Source of the DNA: Hoeflea_A sp965216535
GTDB taxonomy: Bacteria > Pseudomonadota > Alphaproteobacteria > Rhizobiales > Rhizobiaceae
Assembly (NCBI GenBank): GCA_965216535.1
Contig: OZ244175.1
Coordinates: 3,534,001 to 3,598,000 of the forward strand
Direction: 5' to 3'
Length of the DNA stretch: 64,000 nucleotides
Below, in pieces: positions 1 to 8,383 of the stretch; position 1 is the first letter of the stretch; each line of letters starts with the position of its first letter. A program made the translations under genes and the position numbers. The notes beneath the pieces were generated by a model, which was not told the DNA's origin, ran no database searches, and worked only from the letters and a program-made list of their open reading frames with translations.

Positions 1-338
1 GCGCTTGATGTGTCAGCGACCAGAATCGATGCCAGGACGACGCCCAGAGGCACGGCAATTATCCAGCTTCGAAGCAGAGAGACATCCGGTGCCTTGCGCT
101 TGTAATGCGCTCGAAAGGACGAGATTGACGTCGGAACGATCACCGCCAGCGATGTGCCGACGGAAAGGTGCATGCGAACGGAATCGGGAGTGTCGAGAAG
201 CGTGAACGCCTGATAGAGCACCGGCACGATGATCGCGCCGCCGCCAATGCCGAACATGCCCGCCAATAAGCCGGCCAGGGCACTTGCAATGGCGAGCACC
301 GACACGAACCACAGCAACTCGTTGAGAGGTACCGACAA
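1..338 (-). CDS. TauE/SafE-family permease, partial (C-terminus outside window)
   Basis: This is the N-terminal part of a multi-pass membrane permease of the TauE/SafE family, which moves small anions such as sulfite or sulfoacetate across the inner membrane. Visible features are a hydrophobic first helix, then the glycine-rich FGIGGG segment followed by IIVPVL, the TPDSVRMHLSVGTSLA segment and a second hydrophobic helix where the window ends. An in-frame stop lies just upstream, and the first usable start after it is a TTG at 338, preceded by GGGA about 8 bases away. It lies about 97 bases downstream of the sensor kinase gene on the same strand. The family call is firm; the substrate cannot be told. 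Confidence 0.8.
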   Translation of the reverse strand, partial: MSVPLNELLWFVSVLAIASALAGLLAGMFGIGGGAIIVPVLYQAFTLLDTPDSVRMHLSVGTSLAVIVPTSISSFRAHYKRKAPDVSLLRSWIIAVPLGVVLASILVADTSS

Positions 339-435
339 AGATAGAATTCCCGCTTGTCCCAGAATGCCGGCGGTGTTTCACAGTCCCGCCGCGACTTGTC
401 AAGCGAACGGGGGGCGATCAGCCAAGGCGAGAGTG

Positions 436-1962
436 TCAGGCAAAGGAGCGGCGACGATTGCGATCCGGGTCAGGCATTTCAATGCTTGGGGCATCGACGA
501 GGACCCGATTGCGCGGCAGGATGGCGGTGGCTTCCGTTCCCTCGCGCAGCCTCGATTTCAAAGTGAACTCGCCACCATGCTCAGCGAGTATGGCTTGAAC
601 AATGGGCAGACCTAGACCGGTGCCCTGTTCGGCGCTTTTGATGGCGATTGAACCTTGCCCGAATGCGGAGAGCACCACCGGAATTTCGTCTTCCGGGATA
701 CCGGGGCCATTGTCCTTGACCGAAACATATTGCCCGCCGCCAGCCGTCCACCCGATCTTGAGCACGATCTCGCCGCCCTGCGGAGTGAACTTCACGGCGT
801 TCGATAGCAAGTTGAGTACCACTTGCCGGATCGAGCGTTCATCGGCCCAGACGCGCGGCAGGGCGCGCTCGAACTGTTCCTTGATGGTGATATCCTTGTT
901 TGTCGCCTTCATCTCGACCATGCCGATGCAATCTTCGGCAATGTCCTGAATGCTGATTGATTCTTCATTGAGTTCGTAGCGACCGGCCTCGATGCGCGAC
1001 AGGTCCAGGATCTCGTTGATCAGATGCAGAAGATGACCACCTGAGCGGTGAATATCGGAGATGTATTCCTGGTAGGTCTCGTTGCCGAGTGGCCCCAGGA
1101 CCTCGTTTTTGATGACCTCAGAAAAACCCAGTATGGCGTTGAGCGGCGTTCGCAGCTCGTGGCTCATGGACGCCAGGAACCGAGACTTCGCCAGGTTGGC
1201 CTCCTCAGCGCGGCGCCGCGCCTCGTCGGAGGTGGATTTGGCGATTTCCAGCTCGGCGATCAACCAGTCTTTCTCGGCCTGGATCGACAGCATGACCAGG
1301 TTGGCCTTGTAGAGCCGGCTTGAGACGAACAGAAAGAACGTGAAGGTAGCGATCAGCATCGCCACCATCACCATCTGGATCGGATTGCTCGGCGGTGAAC
1401 CGACAAGGCCGGCCACGATGATCGGTGTTGTGAAGATCATCAGCGGTAGCCGGCGCAGCGAGAAACTCGACATCGCTGTCACCGCGATGGCGATCAGAAG
1501 GACAATCCCCTTGAAGAAGGCGAATTCCTCACCATTGCAGGTCGGGCACTGCTGGTAGGCAAACACTGCCCAGGACAGCCCGGCGATCCCGTGGGCGACG
1601 ATAAAGTTCCGCTCCCAGCGTTTTGCGCTTTCGAACGTGATCTTCTGGCGGTCTGCGCGTTTGGCCATAAAGGCCATGAGCGCATAGGCGGCAAGCCCGG
1701 CCATTGTCCAGGCGAAGACATTGGGACTGTTGAAGAAAAGGATGCTAAATCCGGCCGTCAACAGCACAAGAGCCGGCATCGCCGCCGCGCCCTGGATCGC
1801 CGAGCTGATGAACATGGACATCATCTCGCGGTCGTACTGCACGTTGCGTTCGCCATCCGTCTGCAGACGATCACGCGTCGCACGCAGCGTTCTCGCGATC
1901 GCTGCATTGCGGGAATTGCGCGACTTGTCGACGATATTCTTGTCTGCGCTGGCCTTGGACAA
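436..1962 (-). CDS. membrane sensor histidine kinase
   Basis: A 508-residue membrane-bound sensor kinase. After a charged cytoplasmic N-terminus (to about residue 50) come several hydrophobic segments to about residue 210, then a short coiled linker rich in Glu and Arg, a HisKA dimerisation domain with SHELRTPLN (phosphoacceptor His268), and an HATPase_c domain with the N box (NLLSNAVKFTP) and G boxes (DNGPGIP, GTGLGLPI). No PAS, HAMP or receiver domain is seen, and no response regulator is adjacent, so the partner is unknown. The layout resembles rhizobial PleC/PdhS-like kinases, but I would not assign a pathway. The start is a TTG at 1962 with a weak ribosome binding site, so the true start could lie slightly downstream. 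Confidence 0.85.
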   Translation of the reverse strand: MSKASADKNIVDKSRNSRNAAIARTLRATRDRLQTDGERNVQYDREMMSMFISSAIQGAAAMPALVLLTAGFSILFFNSPNVFAWTMAGLAAYALMAFMAKRADRQKITFESAKRWERNFIVAHGIAGLSWAVFAYQQCPTCNGEEFAFFKGIVLLIAIAVTAMSSFSLRRLPLMIFTTPIIVAGLVGSPPSNPIQMVMVAMLIATFTFFLFVSSRLYKANLVMLSIQAEKDWLIAELEIAKSTSDEARRRAEEANLAKSRFLASMSHELRTPLNAILGFSEVIKNEVLGPLGNETYQEYISDIHRSGGHLLHLINEILDLSRIEAGRYELNEESISIQDIAEDCIGMVEMKATNKDITIKEQFERALPRVWADERSIRQVVLNLLSNAVKFTPQGGEIVLKIGWTAGGGQYVSVKDNGPGIPEDEIPVVLSAFGQGSIAIKSAEQGTGLGLPIVQAILAEHGGEFTLKSRLREGTEATAILPRNRVLVDAPSIEMPDPDRNRRRSFA

Positions 1963-2160
1963 ACTTACAACCGAACTGAACTGTAGCTACTGTCCTGCAG
2001 ATTATGCGCGAATGATTAAAAAGGTCCTTCCGGTGCCGCTGGGAATTTAGGTTGTCAGAGATCCGACAAAGCTGCCAAAGAGCATGAATTTGCTGGTATT
2101 TCAGACGGATGTCCGGCAATTTGTGGACTTTGCCAGGATCGATGATTTCAGGAGTTGATG

Positions 2161-2772
2161 ATGTTGCTTTACGATGGCGGGAGAGCGCCCAATCCGCGTC
2201 GCGTTCGCATCTTCTTGGCCGAGAAGGGCGTCGAAGTGCCTATGAAGCCGGTCAACATGGGTGAACTGGAACACCGGTCCGACGAAATCACCTCGCTCAA
2301 TCCATTTCAACGCCTGCCGGTTCTGGAGTTGGATGACGGTACGATTTTGACCGAGTCGGTGGCCATTTGCCGCTATTTCGAGGCGCTGCATCCGGATCCT
2401 CCTCTCATGGGGCACGATGCGCTCGACAGGGCGGTGGTGGAGATGTGGAACCGCCGCATGGAACTGCACCTGTTGGCGACGGTTGCCAATGCCTTCCGGC
2501 ACACGCACCCGGCGATGCAAGACTGGGAGGTTCCACAGGTTCAGGAGTTTGGTGAAGCAAACAGACCCAAGGCCTTGAATACTATGGAATTTCTCGATGG
2601 TGAGCTTGCCTCACGACAATTTATAGCAGGCGACCGATACAGCATCGCCGATATTACGGCGATGATGGGGATCGACATGCTCAAACCAGCGCGGATCGAA
2701 CGCCCGTTACACCTGCAGAACCTGATGCGTTGGTATGAGGACGTGTCGTCCCGCCCAAGTGCCTCCGCATGA
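2161..2772 (+). CDS. glutathione S-transferase family protein
   Basis: A 203-residue soluble protein with a thioredoxin-like N-terminal domain (about 1-80) and an all-helical C-terminal domain. The N-terminus has RAPNPRRVRIFLAEKG in the glutathione-site helix, then the cis-Pro segment LPVLELDDG and the ES pair (LTESVAICRY) that binds the gamma-glutamyl group. The position of the usual catalytic Ser/Cys is occupied by Ser/Pro-poor sequence, so activity is uncertain. ATG codons occur at 2158 and 2161; AGGAG at 2150-2154 gives a normal spacing only to 2161. The stop overlaps the next gene by 4 bases (ATGA), so it is probably cotranscribed with the uracil-DNA glycosylase family gene. Confidence 0.85.
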   Translation: MLLYDGGRAPNPRRVRIFLAEKGVEVPMKPVNMGELEHRSDEITSLNPFQRLPVLELDDGTILTESVAICRYFEALHPDPPLMGHDALDRAVVEMWNRRMELHLLATVANAFRHTHPAMQDWEVPQVQEFGEANRPKALNTMEFLDGELASRQFIAGDRYSIADITAMMGIDMLKPARIERPLHLQNLMRWYEDVSSRPSASA

Positions 2773-3383
2773 CGGACATTTCCCTGCAGGAGGGCATTGC
2801 AGCCTGCCGGATTTGTAGGGACACACCGAAATACGGGACGCCTTTGCCGCATGAGCCGCGGCCAGTTTGCGTGCTGTCACGGACAGCACGGGTGCTGATC
2901 AGCGGTCAGGCGCCGGGCACCCGGGTGCATGCCTCCGGAATTCCGTTCAATGATCCGTCTGGCGACCGGTTGCGGACATGGATGAATGTCGACCGAGAGA
3001 CCTTCTACGATCCGGAGAATATCGCAATTGTTCCCATGGGCTTCTGCTTTCCCGGACTGGACAGCAAGGGCGGCGACCTGCCGCCACGACGCGAATGCCG
3101 CGAGCAGTGGCATGATCGGATCATGCAGGAGTTGCCACAAATCCAGTTGCTGCTCGTCATCGGCCAATATGCTCAGGCCTATCATCTCGGTAAGCGACGC
3201 CAGAAAACTCTCACCGGGACGGTGGCCGACTGGAGGCGCATTCGCGATCAATCCGACGGACGTCGGATATACGCATTGCCGCACCCGTCCTGGCGCAACA
3301 ATGCTTGGTTAAAGAAGAATCCCTGGTTCGAATCCGACCTGCTGCCTGAATTGCGTGCCGACGTGAAAGCGCACATCACCTAG
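2769..3383 (+). CDS. uracil-DNA glycosylase family protein
   Basis: A 204-residue protein of the uracil-DNA glycosylase-like superfamily. An N-terminal CRIC pair is followed by the first active-site motif in the form GQAPG with a downstream GIPFNDPSGDRLR segment, a central hydrophobic strand (LLLVIGQYAQ), and a second motif LPHPSWRNN near the C-terminus. In family 4 enzymes the first motif is usually GEAPG; here Glu is Gln, which defines a sub-family whose base specificity I cannot infer. Translation is coupled to the preceding GST-like gene through a 4-base overlap. It sits a few genes away from other DNA repair genes (ligase, exonuclease, AlkD-like), which fits a repair role. Confidence 0.82.
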   Translation: MTDISLQEGIAACRICRDTPKYGTPLPHEPRPVCVLSRTARVLISGQAPGTRVHASGIPFNDPSGDRLRTWMNVDRETFYDPENIAIVPMGFCFPGLDSKGGDLPPRRECREQWHDRIMQELPQIQLLLVIGQYAQAYHLGKRRQKTLTGTVADWRRIRDQSDGRRIYALPHPSWRNNAWLKKNPWFESDLLPELRADVKAHIT

Positions 3384-3527
3384 ATCGCAGAAAAAAATTT
3401 CGCAATTTCCCCTCTGAGGGATTGAATTTCTACAGCGCGCTCAAATATGCAGTGTCTGCCAGGAGAAAAGTCTCCTGGACACAGAATTATGGTCGGTAGC
3501 CATCGACCACGAAGGAAAGGTCATACG

Positions 3528-4013
3528 ATGGACAGGCTCGACCGCAAGATCCTGCGCCTGCTGCAGGAAGACTCAACTCTGGCGGTTGCAGATATCGCCA
3601 AAAAAGTCGGGCTGTCGACCACGCCCTGCTGGCGCCGCATTCAAAAACTCGAGGAGGAGGGGGTCATCAGGCGTCGGGTGGCGTTGCTCGACCAAACCAA
3701 GATCAATGCGAAGGTCACGGTCTTCGTAGCCATACGAACCAACTCGCATTCCCAGGAGTGGCTGTTGCGCTTTTCGGAGGTCATTGCCGAGTTCCCGGAG
3801 GTCGTTGAGTTTTATCGCATGAGCGGGGAGGTGGATTATCTCCTGCGCGTGGTGGTGCCCGATATCGCCGCTTACGACTCTTTCTACCAAAAGCTGATCC
3901 AGAAGATCGAAATCCGTGATGTCTCGTCGTCCTTCGCCATGGAGCAGATCAAGTATACGACCGAGCTGCCGCTCGACTACATGGTTCTGGATGCAGGTCG
4001 GTCGGGTGAATAA
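3528..4013 (+). CDS. Lrp/AsnC family transcriptional regulator
   Basis: A 161-residue regulator with an N-terminal winged helix-turn-helix (DRLDRKILRLLQEDSTLAVA start, recognition part VGLSTTPCWRRIQKLEEEG) and a C-terminal RAM/AsnC ligand-binding domain (FYRMSGEVDYLLRVVVPD). These proteins form octamers that wrap DNA and respond to amino acids. The start at ATG 3528 is preceded by GAAGGAAAGG at 3511-3520; an in-frame upstream extension to 3447 exists but lacks a family counterpart. It converges on the ligase gene and stands alone, so the target is not evident from context. Confidence 0.9.
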   Translation: MDRLDRKILRLLQEDSTLAVADIAKKVGLSTTPCWRRIQKLEEEGVIRRRVALLDQTKINAKVTVFVAIRTNSHSQEWLLRFSEVIAEFPEVVEFYRMSGEVDYLLRVVVPDIAAYDSFYQKLIQKIEIRDVSSSFAMEQIKYTTELPLDYMVLDAGRSGE

Positions 4014-4031
4014 ACGACCAGCGCCGAGTGC

Positions 4032-5621
4032 CTAAGCGTTGACCAAAATTGCCAGGTCTTCCAGGCGATTGGCCTCGGCAGCCGGTTTATCCCAGCGTAT
4101 TCTGCTGATCCGCGGAAAGCGGAGCGCATAACCCGACTTGTGGCGTTTGCTGATTTGGGCACTGTCGAAGGCAACTTCGAAAACCAGCTCCTTTTCCACC
4201 TCTTGAACCGGCCCGAAACGCTGCATTTTGTGATTGCGGATCCAATTGTCGAGCAGTTTCAGCTCTTCGTCCGTAAAGCCAAAATAGGCCTTGCCAATCG
4301 GCAGAAGCTGTCCTTCGGCACCCCACAGACCGAACGTATAGTCGGAAAAGTAGGAGGACCGCTTTCCATGGCCGCGCTGGGCGTACATCAGCACGGCGTC
4401 AAGGAGATGCGGGTCGCACTTCCACTTGTACCAGGCGTGCTTCGGGCGCCCGGCAACATAAGGAGACGACACGTCCTTGATCATCAGGCCTTCCATCAGA
4501 CTGCCGCTATCCGCGGCCTGATCGCGCAAACGTTCAAGGTCCTCACGGGCCTCGAAGGCAAGCGTTTCGGACAGAGCGAAGCGGTTAGGATCACAGGCCT
4601 GCATCAGTTCCCCAAGTGCATCACGACGTTGCCTGAGGGGCAGGGGTCGCAGGTTATCGTCCCCGCAGCGTAGAATGTCATAGGCGATGAGATAGGCGGG
4701 CAAACGCTCAATCAGCGCGTTTGACGGTTTCTTTTTGTTCAAACGCTGCTGAAGGTCGTTGAAGGTGCCAATCTCACCGTCGCGGCGGATCAGCAACTCG
4801 CCATCGATTACGGCATTGAAGGAGACGGCATCCACCAGGTCGGGGAAGCTGTGCGAGATGTCATCCCCCTTGCGTGAAAACACTTTGGTGCCGGTGGCGT
4901 TGGCGGCGACCTGGACCCGGATACCGTCCCATTTCCATTCGGCCTGGTGGGTCTTGGATGTGATCCGGTCGAAATCCTTATCCACTTCGATGGGATGAGC
5001 GAGCATGACTGGAGAGTACGTGATCACGTCGCCCGTGTCGGGTTTCGGGCCTTTTCCGTCGATCCAGGCGAACAGGTCTTCGTAGGGTGGGCTCAGGCCG
5101 TGCCAAAGCTCCTCGATTTCGTCCAGTTCAACCCCTTTCATGTTGGCCAGCGTTTTCTTCACGGATCGCGCCGACATGCCGATGCGCAGCCCGCGTGTTC
5201 CGAGCTTCAGGAGCGCCCATCGTTGCGGTGGGGTCATGGCGTCGAGCAGGGTCACCAGATAGTCGCGAATGCCGATCTTTCCGAGGTTGTTGAACTCGGT
5301 GATGACTTCGGCGAGCTGCGGCAAGCGGTTGAGGCGTCGCGGATTGTCCGAAACCGGCCAGGCCAGCGCCACGGTTTCCGACAGTTCGCCAATGTAGTCG
5401 TAGGACATCGCGAACAGGTCCGGGTCCATGCGCTCGGTAATCAGTGTCGCGATGATGTTGCGCTTGAAGAGATCGAAGCTGAGTGTGCCGCCGAGCGCTG
5501 CCAGCGCCCAGCCTCGGTGGGGGTCCGGAGTCGTCCTCAGATACTCGGCAAGGATGGTTTCCTTGGCGCGATTCGAGTTGGTGAAATACAGATCGTCCAG
5601 AAGTTGGGAAAAGCGCTCCAT
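4032..5621 (-). CDS. ATP-dependent DNA ligase, ligase-associated repair cluster type
   Basis: A 529-residue ATP-dependent DNA ligase of the bacterial type found with the ligase-associated exonuclease (sometimes described as the cisplatin-response ligase). The N-terminal domain (about 1-200) is the helical DNA-binding part, the adenylation domain follows with the nucleotidyl-lysine motif EWKWDGIR (Lys230), and later motifs FDGELL-like VIDGELL, GLMIKD and WYKWK; the C-terminal part is the OB-fold ending FPRISRIRWDKP. The start codon overlaps the stop of the exonuclease gene by one base (TAATG), a clear sign of translational coupling. In many bacteria the cluster also carries an Lhr-like helicase and a metallophosphoesterase, but neither is next to it here. 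Confidence 0.93.
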   Translation of the reverse strand: MERFSQLLDDLYFTNSNRAKETILAEYLRTTPDPHRGWALAALGGTLSFDLFKRNIIATLITERMDPDLFAMSYDYIGELSETVALAWPVSDNPRRLNRLPQLAEVITEFNNLGKIGIRDYLVTLLDAMTPPQRWALLKLGTRGLRIGMSARSVKKTLANMKGVELDEIEELWHGLSPPYEDLFAWIDGKGPKPDTGDVITYSPVMLAHPIEVDKDFDRITSKTHQAEWKWDGIRVQVAANATGTKVFSRKGDDISHSFPDLVDAVSFNAVIDGELLIRRDGEIGTFNDLQQRLNKKKPSNALIERLPAYLIAYDILRCGDDNLRPLPLRQRRDALGELMQACDPNRFALSETLAFEAREDLERLRDQAADSGSLMEGLMIKDVSSPYVAGRPKHAWYKWKCDPHLLDAVLMYAQRGHGKRSSYFSDYTFGLWGAEGQLLPIGKAYFGFTDEELKLLDNWIRNHKMQRFGPVQEVEKELVFEVAFDSAQISKRHKSGYALRFPRISRIRWDKPAAEANRLEDLAILVNA

Positions 5622-6646
5622 TACTCCGAGTCTTCCTCCCTGCCGATCAGGTTGAGCGCCTTTGCGCGGATACCGCGCTGTCGCAACGCGTGCTCAAGCG
5701 CTTCGACCCTTCCGTGCGTGATCCAAACATCATCGGCACGGGTTTCCTCGGCCGTACGCAACAGGTCGTTCCAGTCCGCATGGTCCGAAACGATCAGTGC
5801 CATCTCCGCCCGACGCTGACGGGCTCGGGCGCGGATCTGCATCCAGCCGGAAGCCATGGCTGGCAGGGGATCGGGGAGCTTTCGGCTCCATCGGTCGGCA
5901 AGTGCTGAGGGCGGACACAGCACGACCTTTCCCCGCAGAGTATCCCGTTCGTCGTTTGCCAGGTCCGAAACCGGTTGCCACGGTCCAAAATCCTGGCCGA
6001 GCTCCTGATACAGCTCGATCAACCGTATCAAAGCGCCGTGAACATAAAATGGATGGACATAACCAGCTTCACGCAATGCCGCCATGATGCGCTGGCACTT
6101 GCCCAGCGCGTAGACACCGACGAGATGGGTACGATCGGAGAGGGCGGCCATGGATCGCATCAGCTTGGCCATCTCATGCTCTATCGGCGGATGAGAGAAG
6201 ACCGGCAGAGCAAATGTCGCCTCGGTAACGAAGACATCGCATTCAACCAGTTCGAAGGGTTGGCAGGTCGGATCGCCGTGGCGCTTGTAGTCACCGGAAA
6301 CCACCACACGTCTGCCGGCATATTCAATCACGGCCTGGGCACTTCCGAGAATGTGACCGGCCGGTGCCAGCCACAACGTCACGCCGTTGCCAAGATCGCG
6401 GCGCTCGCCATAGGCCATCGGTGCTCCACCGGCCACGGAATCGTCTTCATAGCGAGTGCGCATGATGGCGATGGTTTCCGGTGTCGCGAAAACCGTCCCA
6501 TGCCCGGCTCTCGCATGGTCTGCATGTCCATGCGTGACAACGGCGCGGTCAACGCCCTGATGCGGGTCGATGAAAGCATCCGCCGGCACACAGTAGAGCC
6601 CTTCCGGGCGAACTTGCATCCAGCTTTCGGGCGAATTCGAATTCAT
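5621..6646 (-). CDS. ligase-associated DNA exonuclease (metallo-beta-lactamase fold)
   Basis: A 341-residue metallo-beta-lactamase/beta-CASP nuclease of the SNM1/Artemis-like branch. The zinc-binding motif is THGHADH (His39, His41, Asp43, His44), followed by the strands that place the second histidine (PAGHILGSA) and the Asp in VVSGDYKRHGD. The C-terminal part holds the beta-CASP segment and ends ALNLIGREEDSE. It is the first gene of a two-gene unit and overlaps the ligase start by one base, so the two products very likely act on the same DNA break or gap. The stretch upstream to 6742 holds its promoter; no operator is evident. Confidence 0.92.
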   Translation of the reverse strand: MNSNSPESWMQVRPEGLYCVPADAFIDPHQGVDRAVVTHGHADHARAGHGTVFATPETIAIMRTRYEDDSVAGGAPMAYGERRDLGNGVTLWLAPAGHILGSAQAVIEYAGRRVVVSGDYKRHGDPTCQPFELVECDVFVTEATFALPVFSHPPIEHEMAKLMRSMAALSDRTHLVGVYALGKCQRIMAALREAGYVHPFYVHGALIRLIELYQELGQDFGPWQPVSDLANDERDTLRGKVVLCPPSALADRWSRKLPDPLPAMASGWMQIRARARQRRAEMALIVSDHADWNDLLRTAEETRADDVWITHGRVEALEHALRQRGIRAKALNLIGREEDSE

Positions 6647-6742
6647 CAGCTGACCTTCGTGTGAGCGTCAAAGCCGATAAGATAAGTCAGCAGGATACCG
6701 AAACAAACCGTTACTGTTACGGGCCCGATACCGATCCTGTCA

Positions 6743-7459
6743 TCAGGTGGCAGCAGCCTTGGCCTTTAGGCGGTCCAGGGTCTTTTGCGCGGTCAATTCC
6801 CGGACAGCATCCCGCCCGATCCAGCGGGTCGGCTTGTCTTCGCTCGTGCTGAGCCGCTCGGCGAGGTCCAATGCCGGTGCATGCAGGGTCAGCGACCGTT
6901 TGCCGATCTGTCTGAGAGCCCAACTGACGGCCTTCTTGACGAAGTTGCGTCCATCACCGGCATGACGTTCAATCAAGGGCAGCCAGGCTTCCATCACGGT
7001 GTCCGGTTCTTTTTTGAGGTGCACGGCGCCCCAGGCCATCATGGCGAAACCCGTGCGGCGGACGAACTCCCGCTCGTCTGCCACCATGGTCTCGATCAAC
7101 GCGTCATGCAGACGCGCGTCCACGAATAGGCTTGCCGCGTGGTCGACAATTTCCCAGGAATTGAATTCCGCTGCCCAGCGCATGGCCTGCTCGGCAGTGA
7201 CTTGCTTCGGCTCGTCGGAGAAACAGGCGAGGATGCGAGCCTCTCGAATACCGGTTTGCCACAGCGCTTCGGCTCTTTCGTGATTGCGCTTTATCTTGCG
7301 AGCCAGAGGACGCAGCACCGAATTTGGCACACCGAGGGCCGACTGGGTTTCGATCCCGAAGCGGCTCATGCCGGCCAGGTTGCCGGGATCGCCACTGTCT
7401 TTCAGCCAGGCAAGCACCCGGTCCGCATCCCAATCGGGTGCTGGCTCGGCAGCGGTCAT
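6743..7459 (-). CDS. AlkD-like DNA alkylation repair protein
   Basis: A 238-residue all-helical HEAT-like repeat protein of the DNA alkylation repair (AlkD) family, which excises bulky or positively charged alkylated bases such as 3- and 7-alkylpurines. The LRPLARKIKRNHERAEALW segment, WEIVDHAAS and MMAWGAVH segments and the FVKKAVSWALRQIGKR repeat match the family. The gene starts one base after the stop of the dehydrogenase gene (TGA, one base, ATG), so both are likely cotranscribed although their functions are unrelated. It ends 97 bases before the exonuclease start on the same strand. Confidence 0.88.
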   Translation of the reverse strand: MTAAEPAPDWDADRVLAWLKDSGDPGNLAGMSRFGIETQSALGVPNSVLRPLARKIKRNHERAEALWQTGIREARILACFSDEPKQVTAEQAMRWAAEFNSWEIVDHAASLFVDARLHDALIETMVADEREFVRRTGFAMMAWGAVHLKKEPDTVMEAWLPLIERHAGDGRNFVKKAVSWALRQIGKRSLTLHAPALDLAERLSTSEDKPTRWIGRDAVRELTAQKTLDRLKAKAAAT

Positions 7460-7460
7460 G

Positions 7461-8330
7461 TCAACTCTCTAGGCGGGCAAGCAGCGACGACGTATCCCAG
7501 CGGTTGCCGCCCATTTTCTGCACCTCGCGGTAGAACTGATCGACCAAAGCCGTTACCGGCAGACTGGCACCATTCTCTCGGGCTTCGTCCAGGACAATTG
7601 AGAGGTCTTTGCGCATCCAGTCGACCGCAAAGCCGTGTTCGTATTCGCCGAGGTCCATGGTTTCGTGACGGTTTTCCATCTGCCACGAACCGGCCGCCCC
7701 TTTTGAAATAACCTCCATCACGGCACCGATGTCGAGGCCTGCGGCCTTGCCGAAGTGGATGCCCTCCGACAAGCCCTGCAACAGTCCCGCAATGCAGATC
7801 TGGTTGACCATCTTGGTCAATTGTCCGGCGCCAACACCGCCCATGTGGCCGACCATGCGGGCGTAGGCCTCGATCACCGGCTTGGCCTTGTCGAAGACCT
7901 CGGTCTCGCCTCCGACCATGACGGTCAGAACGCCATTTTCAGCGCCGGCCTGACCGCCGGAGACCGGGGCGTCGAGGAAGTCACAGCCACGGTTTTGCGC
8001 CTCTGCCGCCAGTTCGCGGGCGACCTGCGCCGATGCCGTGGTGTTGTCGATGAAGATTGCACCCTCCTTCATGCCGTGAAAGGCGCCATCGGGACCCGTC
8101 GTGACCATGCGAAGATCGTTGTCATTGCCGACGCAGCAGAAGACGAAATCGGCACCTTCGGCTGCCGCGCGCGGTGTGGTTGCAGCGGCACCGCCGAATT
8201 CATCGGTCCATTTCTGTGCCTTTGCGGGTGTCCGGTTATAGACGCAGACCTGGTGATTGCCGCGCGTCTTCAGATGGCCCGCCATGGGGTAGCCCATCAC
8301 ACCGAGCCCGATAAAAGCAACTGTTGCCAT
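7461..8330 (-). CDS. beta-hydroxyacid dehydrogenase (3-hydroxyisobutyrate dehydrogenase family)
   Basis: A 289-residue NAD(P)-dependent dehydrogenase. The Rossmann motif is at the extreme N-terminus (FIGLGVMGYPMAGHL), the substrate signature is DAPVSGGQAGAENG, and the catalytic lysine lies in LTKMVNQ. These define the 3-hydroxyisobutyrate / tartronate semialdehyde reductase family; valine breakdown or glyoxylate metabolism are both possible and the sequence does not separate them. Start chosen at ATG 8330, because the Rossmann strand begins directly after it; a longer frame to 8384 would overlap the divergent gene. It is divergent from the penicillin acylase gene with 53 bases between them. 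Confidence 0.9.
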   Translation of the reverse strand: MATVAFIGLGVMGYPMAGHLKTRGNHQVCVYNRTPAKAQKWTDEFGGAAATTPRAAAEGADFVFCCVGNDNDLRMVTTGPDGAFHGMKEGAIFIDNTTASAQVARELAAEAQNRGCDFLDAPVSGGQAGAENGVLTVMVGGETEVFDKAKPVIEAYARMVGHMGGVGAGQLTKMVNQICIAGLLQGLSEGIHFGKAAGLDIGAVMEVISKGAAGSWQMENRHETMDLGEYEHGFAVDWMRKDLSIVLDEARENGASLPVTALVDQFYREVQKMGGNRWDTSSLLARLES

Positions 8331-8383
8331 GTGATATGCCCTTCTGCAAAGTGCGGTTGACGATCCTTGGAGGGAATAGATCA

